Source: SB11 sp965222995 (lineage in GTDB: Bacteria > Bacteroidota > Bacteroidia > UBA8524). Taken from it: a DNA stretch of 64,000 nt. Under the pieces are notes generated by a model that did not search any database, was not told the origin of the DNA, and saw only the letters and a list, made by a program, of their open reading frames with translations. Positions 54,937-63,078 of the stretch are shown piece by piece. Each line of letters begins with the position of its first letter. The first letter of the stretch is position 1. The position numbers and the translations under genes are program-made. The stretch is taken from positions 2,294,001 through 2,358,000 of the forward strand of contig OZ244977.1 of the NCBI GenBank assembly GCA_965222995.1. Reading direction: 5' to 3'.

Positions 54937-55158
54937 ATGTCTAATGAGAACAACAAATTGGCACATGAGATTGCCGTTACTTTAGATGATATGGAGGCTC
55001 TTCCTCTCTATATCTCCTTTACTAAAAAATATTCAGAAGCATTTTTACGAAAAATACTTCTTCGGGTGATGTCCGTTCCCGATCAAAAGATTAAACGGAC
55101 ACGCGGTGCTTTATTCACGTTTTTAGTACAACAACATGGTCAGCGTTCTTGGGATTAG
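54937..55158 (+). CDS. Small conserved-looking protein of the mobile element
   Basis: The 73-aa protein (MSNENNKLAHEIAVTLDD ... RKILLRVMSVPDQKIKRTRGALFTFLVQQHGQ) is mainly helical and basic near its end. It overlaps the next gene by 23 nt, so the two are translationally coupled. I recognise no family. The tight coupling to a RuvC-fold protein suggests a joint DNA-related role, which is inference. Confidence 0.55.
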   Translation: MSNENNKLAHEIAVTLDDMEALPLYISFTKKYSEAFLRKILLRVMSVPDQKIKRTRGALFTFLVQQHGQRSWD

Positions 55159-55636
55159 TCTGGGGACACGTACTTTAGGACTGGCTATCTTCTCTGACGG
55201 AACCCTTATTCATTGGCAGGTAAAGTCTTTTAAAGGAGTATGGTCGGAACGGAAGCTCAAAAACATTCTTACTATGGTTACTGCTGTTTTGGATAAATAT
55301 GGAGTGAACCTTACTATTTGCAAAGTGGTGCCTCCTTCTTATAGTTCAGAATTATTAGATGCAGTGGTCAATGGTATTGCTGAAGTCTGTGTCAAAAAAG
55401 GAGTGGGCTTTTCCACCTGTTACTTAGAAGATATTATGGAAGTGGTCTTGCCTTCGGGTACTAAGGTGAGTAAAGCTATTCTAGCGGATATGCTTGCTCT
55501 AAAACACCCTGAATTGGCACTGGAGTTTTCAAGAGAGCGTATCAATCGCCATCCGTATTACATAAAACTCTTTGAAGCTATTGCCGCTTGGGAGTTTTAC
55601 CAAAGAAAGAGGTTTGATGATGATAGTAAAACATGA
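55136..55636 (+). CDS. RuvC/RNase H-fold protein lacking the catalytic acidic residues
   Basis: The 166-aa protein begins VSVLGISLGTRTLGLAIFSDG, the RuvC first-strand motif (normally GIDpGTr-xxG). The invariant Asp is replaced by Ser. The last helix reads KLFEAIAAWEFYQRK where RuvC has an Asp-containing DA-A motif. No Glu follows the fourth strand (LTICKVVPPSYSS). Length matches RuvC. It is therefore probably a non-cleaving member that binds branched DNA or plays a structural role. The resemblance rests on motif pattern and length, not on an alignment. Confidence 0.55.
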   Translation: MVSVLGISLGTRTLGLAIFSDGTLIHWQVKSFKGVWSERKLKNILTMVTAVLDKYGVNLTICKVVPPSYSSELLDAVVNGIAEVCVKKGVGFSTCYLEDIMEVVLPSGTKVSKAILADMLALKHPELALEFSRERINRHPYYIKLFEAIAAWEFYQRKRFDDDSKT

Positions 55637-55694
55637 TGGTATTAATTCATTTGTGATGATGTAATACTACATACTAAAAAAGTCTTTCTCCCCT

Positions 55695-55714
55695 CACCCG
55701 CCACAAGGCGGGTG
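55695..55714. other. GC-rich 8-bp hairpin
   Basis: CACCCGCC and GGCGGGTG flank an ACAA loop. It stands out in an AT-rich region 58 nt after the RuvC-like gene. No T-run follows, so it may be a weak terminator or an RNA processing element. Confidence 0.5.
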
Positions 55715-55737
55715 TTGTGGTATAGGTGTTTTCTCAT

Positions 55738-55757
55738 ATATCCTCTTTTGAGGATAT
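55738..55757. promoter_or_regulatory. Palindrome P4 upstream of the ArdC-like gene
   Basis: ATATCCTC and GAGGATAT arms flank TTTT. The size, CCTCTT..GAGG core and following TATTT match P1. It is 79 nt from the start codon at 55837. Confidence 0.55.
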
Positions 55758-55836
55758 TTACCCTCCTATCACTATGCTCTCTCTATGCTACAGTAGTTAT
55801 GAATCAATAATTTTTTAACAACTAAATAACTTATTT

Positions 55837-56719
55837 ATGACTACTGAATCTAAAAAAGATGTGTACGGTATTGTTACCGATACCATCATTAAAGTAATGG
55901 AATCGGGTATTGTTCCGTGGCGTATGCCATGGGGTGTGGGTGGTATTCCCCGCAATGCCCTTACCCTAAAACCCTATCGGGGAGTTAATGTGCCTCTCCT
56001 TGCCATGTATTCGTTTGAGCAGAATGTGTTTGTATCTGAAAAACAGCTTGCTAATTTAGGTGGGAAAGCAAAAGAGGGGGAGTATCCTATGATTGCTACG
56101 TATTGGGAGTGGAGAGTAGATAAAGAGGATAGTGAGAAACAGTATTCGGTGCTTCTTTATGAACGTGTGTTTAATATCTCTCAATGTGAGGGGGTGTCGT
56201 TTGAAGATATGGAACCTCATGTCTATCCTGAAAAGCCTTTAACGTTTTTGCCATGACTTAGTGAAAGGGATTATTGACCGTTCCGGGTTGAAACTAATGA
56301 AAGCGGATTCTAGTATGCGGTATGATGTGGATACGGATGTTATTTTCATGCCTGAATCTAAGGAGTATAATTCTTCTGAATTGTATTACTATGACCTATT
56401 GCAAATGTTTGTACATGCCTCCGGTATTCCTTCACGATTAAATAGGGAGTGTTTTATGGATATGGGGGAGCGTTTTTCTAAGGAAGATTTGATTGCTGAC
56501 ATGGGTGCTCATTATTTGTGTTTTTATGCGGGTATGAGTGAAAGTGTTTCTTCTCTTAGTGTGTCGCATTTGTACAAGTGGTTGGAGTTGTTTCGGGAGG
56601 ATACGAGGTTGTTTGTGTCGGCGTGTACGATGGCACAGAAGGCGGTTGATTTTGTGTTAGGTTGGTTTGTGATGGAGAATGACTCATCTGATGAAGGTAC
56701 TGATATGGGTAACTCTTAA
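55837..56719 (+). pseudogene. ArdC-like antirestriction gene, frameshifted and without HExxH
   Basis: The N-terminal frame (55837-56256) has the ArdC ssDNA-binding domain: ITDTI...MESGIVPWRMPW, YRGVNVPLLA, LGGKAKEGEYPMIATYWEW, LYERVFNISQCEG. It stops at TGA 56254. The C-terminal part continues in the +1 frame (open from 56243) with DLVKGIIDRSG, the zincin-like end SRLNRE, SKEDLIADMGAHYLCFYAG and AQKAVDFVLGW. Losing one T of the run at 56245-56249 would fuse the two. The metallopeptidase motif, normally HELAH, reads QMFVH, so first His and Glu are gone. It may be a pseudogene, a sequencing error in a homopolymer, or two separate chains. Confidence 0.7.
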
Positions 56720-56720
56720 T

Positions 56721-56754
56721 AAAAAAATAGCCTGATATATTATCAGGCTATTTT
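56721..56754. terminator. Bidirectional intrinsic terminator
   Basis: AAAATAGCCTGATA pairs perfectly with TATCAGGCTATTTT over a 3-nt loop, between the convergent ArdC-like and heparinase-like genes. It also marks the likely right end of the element. Confidence 0.82.
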
Positions 56755-56769
56755 AGTACTTGAAGTTAA

Positions 56770-59700
56770 TTATTCTACAATCAATTTTTCAGTTTGTATG
56801 ACTTGATTGTTTATGATTAGAGAGTATAAATACACCCCTTTTGAATAATTTATAAGGCTTATTTGTTTTGATTTTTTATGGGTGTCAAGAGAAATATGAC
56901 CAACTTCTCTTCCCCAAACATCACGAACTTCAATATATGAGTTCTCTGCGTTTGCAGGTATTGAATATCTAAACGTTACACTTTCAGAAGCGGGATTAGG
57001 AATTGCATACATAGAAATAGAAGGCTCACTACTTTCAATACCAACATTAGAGAGAATTGTTTTATCTAATGATAAGAAACCAGTTGAGTCAAGTATTACA
57101 GTATCACAAAAAGTTGAGTCCCCACAAGCATTTGACACTGTTAAACAAACATAATAGAAGGTATCTTTTTGAAGAACAGGAAATACATGGCAAACATTAG
57201 GAGTATATTTATCGGAAGAACCGTCTCCAAACTCCCAAGTGTATGAATTTGTAGAATAAGAAGGTGTTGAAACATTTTGAAAACAGAAATAGTATGCACT
57301 GTCTTGCTTGGTTATAAAATCAGCAACAGCCATAGTATCAAGAAAGACAAAAACGTCATCGGACTCAACTATATTATTGCTTCCGTCACGAACATTAAGT
57401 GTGTATATGATATGTTCTGTTGGTGTAGCATAAGGCTGGTTTATTGTTGAGTCGGATAAGGTTCCACCTGGACTCCACTCATACGTATACCCTGGAGGTA
57501 AAGTTTGTCCAGAGGTTCCAATTTGTATTGAATCACCTTTGCAAATAATGGTGTCTTTGCTTGCATTAGCATATATGTTAACCTTAATAATAACTGAATC
57601 CGTGTCATGGCAAGAACCTCCGTCTGCTACAGCAAGCCAATATTTTGTTGTCGAACTTAAAGTTTCTGTATGAGTGAGACTTGTATTATCATTTAATGAA
57701 CCATCTGATGTCCATTGAAATGAACTTGCTCCGTAGGTAGTGCCTGTCAGGTCAACAGAGCCTGCTGAATACAGAATTTCTGGGTCTGCATTTATTGATA
57801 CTCCTAATGGAATCTTTATAGAATCAACTACTTCATCAGTACCACAGCCATTTCTAACTTCAAGACTTATTTCATAGTTTTTATTCCCTTCAAATTTTAA
57901 CCCCGGAAATGAATATGAAGAACTAACAGAGCCTGTCACTTCAAAATCTTCTTCTGTGGGCAGACTTCCATAATCTTCCAATAAAATATCTTCATCAACT
58001 TTCTCAACCACATTCCAAATATGGGTTACTGCATTTGCAGACCCAGACCCATTCGCTATAACTGTCCCTGCACCTGGACATGCTGAATCCGCCAAAGTAA
58101 ATGAAGCAACTGGTAAACTTTCTATGTAAATTATTTTTTCTGCTGTATCGGTCTTTCCACAATCATTTCTGGTGATTAGTTTAATCAGATAGCTTTTTTG
58201 TGCACTAAATGTGAAATAATCACTCACATTAATTTGTTTCACTCGTATTGAATCCCATTTAGTAGGAACTGTACTTGGGATATACGTTTGAGTGTATTTA
58301 AACGTCTGGGTCGCCGAATCATATTCTTCAACCTGAAGATGGAATTCCGACTCATTCAATGTTTTTTCACAGTTAGCATATACGTCCGTGTTATAGCAAA
58401 ACGTATCCTCCATTTCTAATGTTGCATGGGGTGTATTAATGTTTGACCATCCAAATGGTGGATTTGCTATGCTGCTGAACAAGTTTTGTGTCTCTATATT
58501 ACATATTGCAAGACAACTGTGTCCTGAATATATACCTGATGGTGCTGCAAATTTCCCCATTGCTCCAATTGGGTTTGCATCAGCTAATGTTGGTTTGGTA
58601 GGGGTCATTGACACATAAAACACATTCTTGTCTGTTGAGTCATTAGGGTTATCGTGGAACTCAATGTTCGCTCCATATTCTACGCAAAGAAATGCACTAT
58701 CCTCTAAAATTATTTCTGCCCATCCAGGGTAATCAGGGCTTCCGATTTCAAGATACGCTCCCGTTTCGATATATAATGTCCCACCCTTGCGAACTAGAAT
58801 TGTTGAATTTGCTCCCACATGAGTATAGCTTCCTGATTCTAATACTAAAGCCGCTCTTTCATTCACAATAATCATAGATTTTTTAGAAAATACTCTATCC
58901 ATAACCTTTACATCCCCAGTTGCAACTGCTTGCCCGTCTTCTCCATATTCAGTGTAGTATGGAAAATCTACGTCCGTTTTTCTATCAAATTTCCCTAACA
59001 TAGTAATACTATCTTTATTAGCTAAAGTATAATCTGAGCATATATCTACTTTACTTCCTTCAGTAACTTTTAGGTGTCCATTACTTGTTACAATATCAAG
59101 ATCATGACCAAGTTTTTCTTTTGTTCCTGTATTGAAGTCAAACAAGGAATCAATTGTAATATTTGTCGGAGGAAAGAAGCAGGATACTAGGCAATCATCA
59201 GCAGGTCTAATTTCAAATTGACTTGTTCCGTTAGGCACAGTGATAGTTATTCTATTGGTCGTATCATTAAATGTAGAAGTATATGAGCCTTCTTCTTTTG
59301 ATTTCCCTGCAACCATATCAACACCATTGGTTACCGCTAAGTCAGGTAAATAAAAGGTTACATCAATATCACCGCCAGTTGTATTATGAACGTATGCATG
59401 GTATCTGTATTTCCCGCTTAATTCATATCCAGCGGTAATAGCATCAGGTGCTTTGATCAGGGTGTCAGAAGCGTATGTTAATACAGTCCCCTCTCCAATT
59501 TTTGCTTTCCTAAATTTTGTTACCGCTTCACAATTTTTGAAATATTTTAATGAATCTCTTGATACTTTTAATGAAGCTGTTTGGGCATTATGCAGTAAAA
59601 CATCGGTTGATCCCGAATAAGTAAAAGGATTCGTTATTGAGTCTTTTCCATTTGAAGCTGACAAAAAAACCATGTCAATAGTATCAGTTCCATTCAATAA

Positions 59701-62121
59701 GTCTTTAACTACAATAAAAGTTCTCCCTGGCTCTTCTGTTTTGGTCATATCAGGAGTGCTTTCATTGCATTTAAATGGAATCAGCACAGAAAGAAACTTT
59801 GCACTGCCAGAACTGTTTTTATCTACAATTAATGTTGAATGAAAGCCTTCTATATTTTGATTAATGTGATTTATTGTTTGTCGTGTGCAGATATAACCTT
59901 GCTTCTGTGTTCCATGAATTGATGCTGATGCTTTTGAGGAGATTTGGTCAGTTTCAACAACTATCCCATCATTTCCACCTTCAACTGCTACTAATGCTGC
60001 AAGTTGCCAGTTTCTACCTTGACTACAGGGGTATTTCCATATAGCTATTTCCTTAGGAGTAGAAAGGTATCCTGTTCCTGGAGGTTGTGTTGCTCCCGTT
60101 ATTGAATTCCCATTTCCATGAAGTTGCCAGTGAAAATCTTTGTTAAATCCAAAAGAGTGTTCTGCTTTGTCATTAATTACATATATTACATTATCCCCCT
60201 CCACTTCCCTTGTTACCTCTCTGTCAAAATCAGAACTTTGATATTCTGTAAAGATTTTAATTACTGTCTCACTTGGTTGTGGTACAAGAAACTTAACTTC
60301 AGAGGTAGTTTGTCTCGTTGGACCTGCTTCATCATTAAGTTCTAGGAAATCCCAATTAAAAAGAGCACTCCTATTTAATGTAATTAGGTTATGATGATGC
60401 CCTCTATTAATATGCTTGCGAAAGTCATAGCCTATATATGCAGGATCTAGAGCAAGTGCTTCATATCCTTCACCATTAGCATTTTTTAGGGTAGGGTCTC
60501 CAACCCCTAAAATAAAACTTCCAGCATCGCGGTGCTCATGGTTTCCTCCTTTTACAGCGGTTCCTTTTTTTACATTTAATCTAAAATAATGTGCTTCATC
60601 CCCATTTTGGTTGGGTGTATTGGTCCTTAAAATGATATCCCCACTTTCCTCGTTAAAATAGTCAGCTTCAGGTTTATTGGATGGGTTATGAAATAGTCCT
60701 GACGCAACTAGGTCAGCTCTTAAATCTATACTTGTTCCATTGTACTCTGGCTTGAATGTAAAAAATTCTTGTTTTCCAATTGAAGCCCAAAACATAGAAT
60801 ATGTTTTATGAGTAAAAGTATTATCGTATGTTGGTGCAGACCCTCCAGGTTGTAAAATATTATGATACCACTCAAATAAGTTATAATATGCTGGGTCAAT
60901 GTCAGTACCTATATAATTCTTCATATTATAATTAGCTACCTTGTAAGTGTTTTCATAAGTAATATTTTCACCATCACCATTTTGAACGTAGTTATCAAAA
61001 GTTCTAAAAAATGGAACAGCATATTCAAATGCGAAGTCAAAATAGTGAGGACCTTCGGCATAGCCAGCACTAAAATTTGGATTATTATTGTTACTCATAG
61101 GGGCATTCAAGCCACTATTCCATAAAGAACGTTGAATATTAGCATGTGCCCATTCTCCCCAACGTTTGGGGTGCCAGTTTGGTTGAAATTTCCAATAACC
61201 TTCATCATTCAAAATAACAGCAGCCATACCTAATGCACTTGCAATCCTTATAGAATGATTATTCTTTTTTGAGAAAGGACCAAATAATCCGTCAGCTTTT
61301 AAGATTAAGTTTCTTGCGAATAGCTGAAGTTTGTCTTTGATTTCATCTAAATCCCCCTGACTAACATTGAAAGTAAAACTCGAACTTGGATTATTATGAT
61401 ACTTTAAACTTCCTAATTTAACTGCTGTTTTGAGCATGTCATAGGCTTCAAGATACATAATTAACTCGGCGGCTCGATTAGCATTTCGTTCATACTTTTG
61501 ATATAAAGATGGAAGCCCATATAAAATACTCCATTTTGGAGGAATCGTCATGCTTCCAAGAGCGATAAGCTCTGCCGGAGTTGCTCCAACTATCGTTTGT
61601 ACTTGAGGATTAAGGTTTTTAAGCATTGTCAATGCCCTATCTTTATAAGCATTTCTGTCAATACTTCCTAAATCCTCTACAGCCCCAGCACCATTAATAT
61701 TCATTCCAATTAAATAAACAAATGCAGCATTTTTTGCTGCCGATGCTGCTGGACTTACGCCCTCAGAGGGGAACCCAGCAGGCTGTTTAACTGAAGCACC
61801 ATCCTGCAATAATTCCTTATAAGCATCATGGTGATACTTAAAGTCCCCGAAATCAATTTCAATATTAGGGATGACCTCAGTATCAATAAATTCTTTAAGA
61901 TCATCAATACTGACTTCGTTTTTTCGTATGAATAAAGTGTAGGGGTGTTGTTGAGTGATATAATAGTCAGGCTTATACTTTCCCCACTTTTTTGACCTTC
62001 CTAAATCCCTCCACCACTCAACCCTTTTGTTGAGCCATTTGGTGAGTTTATTTTGTGCAAACCCATCAACACTAAACAATAGAATGCCAGTCACTAAAAT
62101 GATAGTTTTTAATGTTTTCAT
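56770..62121 (-). CDS. Heparinase II/III-like polysaccharide lyase with PKD/Ig domains and T9SS type A tail
   Basis: The 1783-aa protein has a signal peptide ending DGFAQ. An alpha/alpha-toroid region (about 30-430, KKNNHSIRIASALGMAAVIL) follows, then the heparinase II/III-type beta domain (about 480-830) with NHEHRDAGSFILGVGD at about 524. This family cleaves uronic-acid polysaccharides by beta-elimination. After it come beta-helix-like and Ig/PKD segments (about 1000-1700, for example WEFGDGSSDKYTPNVCHVF). A T9SS type A tail (YAIPNPASESVTFRYSIP ... KGVYLYSLIINNQ) comes last. It is likely a cell-surface or secreted glycan lyase. The substrate cannot be fixed. Confidence 0.78.
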   Translation of the reverse strand: MKTLKTIILVTGILLFSVDGFAQNKLTKWLNKRVEWWRDLGRSKKWGKYKPDYYITQQHPYTLFIRKNEVSIDDLKEFIDTEVIPNIEIDFGDFKYHHDAYKELLQDGASVKQPAGFPSEGVSPAASAAKNAAFVYLIGMNINGAGAVEDLGSIDRNAYKDRALTMLKNLNPQVQTIVGATPAELIALGSMTIPPKWSILYGLPSLYQKYERNANRAAELIMYLEAYDMLKTAVKLGSLKYHNNPSSSFTFNVSQGDLDEIKDKLQLFARNLILKADGLFGPFSKKNNHSIRIASALGMAAVILNDEGYWKFQPNWHPKRWGEWAHANIQRSLWNSGLNAPMSNNNNPNFSAGYAEGPHYFDFAFEYAVPFFRTFDNYVQNGDGENITYENTYKVANYNMKNYIGTDIDPAYYNLFEWYHNILQPGGSAPTYDNTFTHKTYSMFWASIGKQEFFTFKPEYNGTSIDLRADLVASGLFHNPSNKPEADYFNEESGDIILRTNTPNQNGDEAHYFRLNVKKGTAVKGGNHEHRDAGSFILGVGDPTLKNANGEGYEALALDPAYIGYDFRKHINRGHHHNLITLNRSALFNWDFLELNDEAGPTRQTTSEVKFLVPQPSETVIKIFTEYQSSDFDREVTREVEGDNVIYVINDKAEHSFGFNKDFHWQLHGNGNSITGATQPPGTGYLSTPKEIAIWKYPCSQGRNWQLAALVAVEGGNDGIVVETDQISSKASASIHGTQKQGYICTRQTINHINQNIEGFHSTLIVDKNSSGSAKFLSVLIPFKCNESTPDMTKTEEPGRTFIVVKDLLNGTDTIDMVFLSASNGKDSITNPFTYSGSTDVLLHNAQTASLKVSRDSLKYFKNCEAVTKFRKAKIGEGTVLTYASDTLIKAPDAITAGYELSGKYRYHAYVHNTTGGDIDVTFYLPDLAVTNGVDMVAGKSKEEGSYTSTFNDTTNRITITVPNGTSQFEIRPADDCLVSCFFPPTNITIDSLFDFNTGTKEKLGHDLDIVTSNGHLKVTEGSKVDICSDYTLANKDSITMLGKFDRKTDVDFPYYTEYGEDGQAVATGDVKVMDRVFSKKSMIIVNERAALVLESGSYTHVGANSTILVRKGGTLYIETGAYLEIGSPDYPGWAEIILEDSAFLCVEYGANIEFHDNPNDSTDKNVFYVSMTPTKPTLADANPIGAMGKFAAPSGIYSGHSCLAICNIETQNLFSSIANPPFGWSNINTPHATLEMEDTFCYNTDVYANCEKTLNESEFHLQVEEYDSATQTFKYTQTYIPSTVPTKWDSIRVKQINVSDYFTFSAQKSYLIKLITRNDCGKTDTAEKIIYIESLPVASFTLADSACPGAGTVIANGSGSANAVTHIWNVVEKVDEDILLEDYGSLPTEEDFEVTGSVSSSYSFPGLKFEGNKNYEISLEVRNGCGTDEVVDSIKIPLGVSINADPEILYSAGSVDLTGTTYGASSFQWTSDGSLNDNTSLTHTETLSSTTKYWLAVADGGSCHDTDSVIIKVNIYANASKDTIICKGDSIQIGTSGQTLPPGYTYEWSPGGTLSDSTINQPYATPTEHIIYTLNVRDGSNNIVESDDVFVFLDTMAVADFITKQDSAYYFCFQNVSTPSYSTNSYTWEFGDGSSDKYTPNVCHVFPVLQKDTFYYVCLTVSNACGDSTFCDTVILDSTGFLSLDKTILSNVGIESSEPSISMYAIPNPASESVTFRYSIPANAENSYIEVRDVWGREVGHISLDTHKKSKQISLINYSKGVYLYSLIINNQVIQTEKLIVE

Positions 62122-62140
62122 AATTTATATGTGTAAGTGA

Positions 62141-62761
62141 TTAGTTTATTTTATACCAAATTCGGTTCTTATCTTGTTCTAAACTGAGTAAACCATCAAA
62201 CCTTCCAAAATATGCACTGTTAGAATTTGAACCTGAACCGAGAATCTTAATAACAGTAAAATACAATTTGTTCTTAATTGTTAATGTATCATGATGCGAT
62301 GCCAAGTTTGAGTTGTAGAAGGTCGTTACTCTGCCTTCATAAAATAAATTCTTAAAATTATTAGACACTACCTTTATGTAAAAATTTGAATTAGCTTCAG
62401 TCTTCCTTATAGTGAATATTAACTTTTCATTCGAATTATTTTCATTAATGTATGTAAAGTCAATATTTTGCTTGTCATAAACTATTGCTCCACATTCTAG
62501 GTTTTCAACATCGCTATCTTGAAAATACTTATTTTTACCTGCACCTTTAAATTTAACAGAATCCAAAAAGTTACCCAAAGAGTCTTCAACAATAAACTCT
62601 AAAGTCTCAAACCCTGTATATGGGATTACAGTTGTATCTCTATCTAATAAATAATACCTAGTTTCAGAACAGTTCTCTTTTTTACATGAGGAAAGAAAAA
62701 AGCTTGATAAAAGTACTAATATCAATAAGCAAACAAAATATTTGATAGCTTTAAATTTCAT
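62141..62761 (-). CDS. Lipoprotein of unknown function
   Basis: The 206-aa protein has a lipoprotein signal with a long hydrophobic core and lipobox LSSC (Cys about 26) followed by KKENCSETR. The mature part is beta-rich (FETLEFIVEDSLGNFLDSVKF, FTIRKTEANSNFYIKVV) with no motif I recognise. It lies 19 nt upstream of the heparinase-like gene on the same strand, so it probably forms an operon with it and may help in glycan handling. It resembles the many SusD-locus-type lipoproteins only in general features. Confidence 0.6.
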   Translation of the reverse strand: MKFKAIKYFVCLLILVLLSSFFLSSCKKENCSETRYYLLDRDTTVIPYTGFETLEFIVEDSLGNFLDSVKFKGAGKNKYFQDSDVENLECGAIVYDKQNIDFTYINENNSNEKLIFTIRKTEANSNFYIKVVSNNFKNLFYEGRVTTFYNSNLASHHDTLTIKNKLYFTVIKILGSGSNSNSAYFGRFDGLLSLEQDKNRIWYKIN

Positions 62762-63078
62762 ATAACGTAATTCAAGATAATTAAATGATTTAATTTTTGT
62801 GTTAAATGTTTCAATTTTTCGACAAATGGAATTTCCTATTTACAATTTAATAGGAAAATTTAGTTTTTGTTTCCAAATATGTTTAGCAAGGCACAGCGTG
62901 GATACTTAACATCCTATGTTTGTTTCAAGAAATATCAAAGTATATTTCAATTATTGAAGAAAAGGAAAAGAATAAGACCGTTACTTAATATAAGTGAAAA
63001 ACTTGGGCATTATGAAGGTCCCTTTTCCTTTGCTTTTTAACTTGGACAGTTCATTAGGCTAAGAGCTTGTATTTGGTG
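62762..63078. other. Intergenic region with no convincing gene
   Basis: A 53-codon frame at 62879-63040 (MFSKAQRGYLTSYVCF ... GPFSFAF) is open but unrecognised and may be chance. A stop codon at 63055-63057 lies directly upstream of the frame at the right edge. No terminator or clear promoter seen. Confidence 0.4.

Noticed and set aside
47263..56719. A complete conjugative element
   Set aside because: Only a coupling-protein-like ATPase is present. No relaxase, VirB4 or mating-pore genes were found, so a mobilizable or degraded element is more likely.
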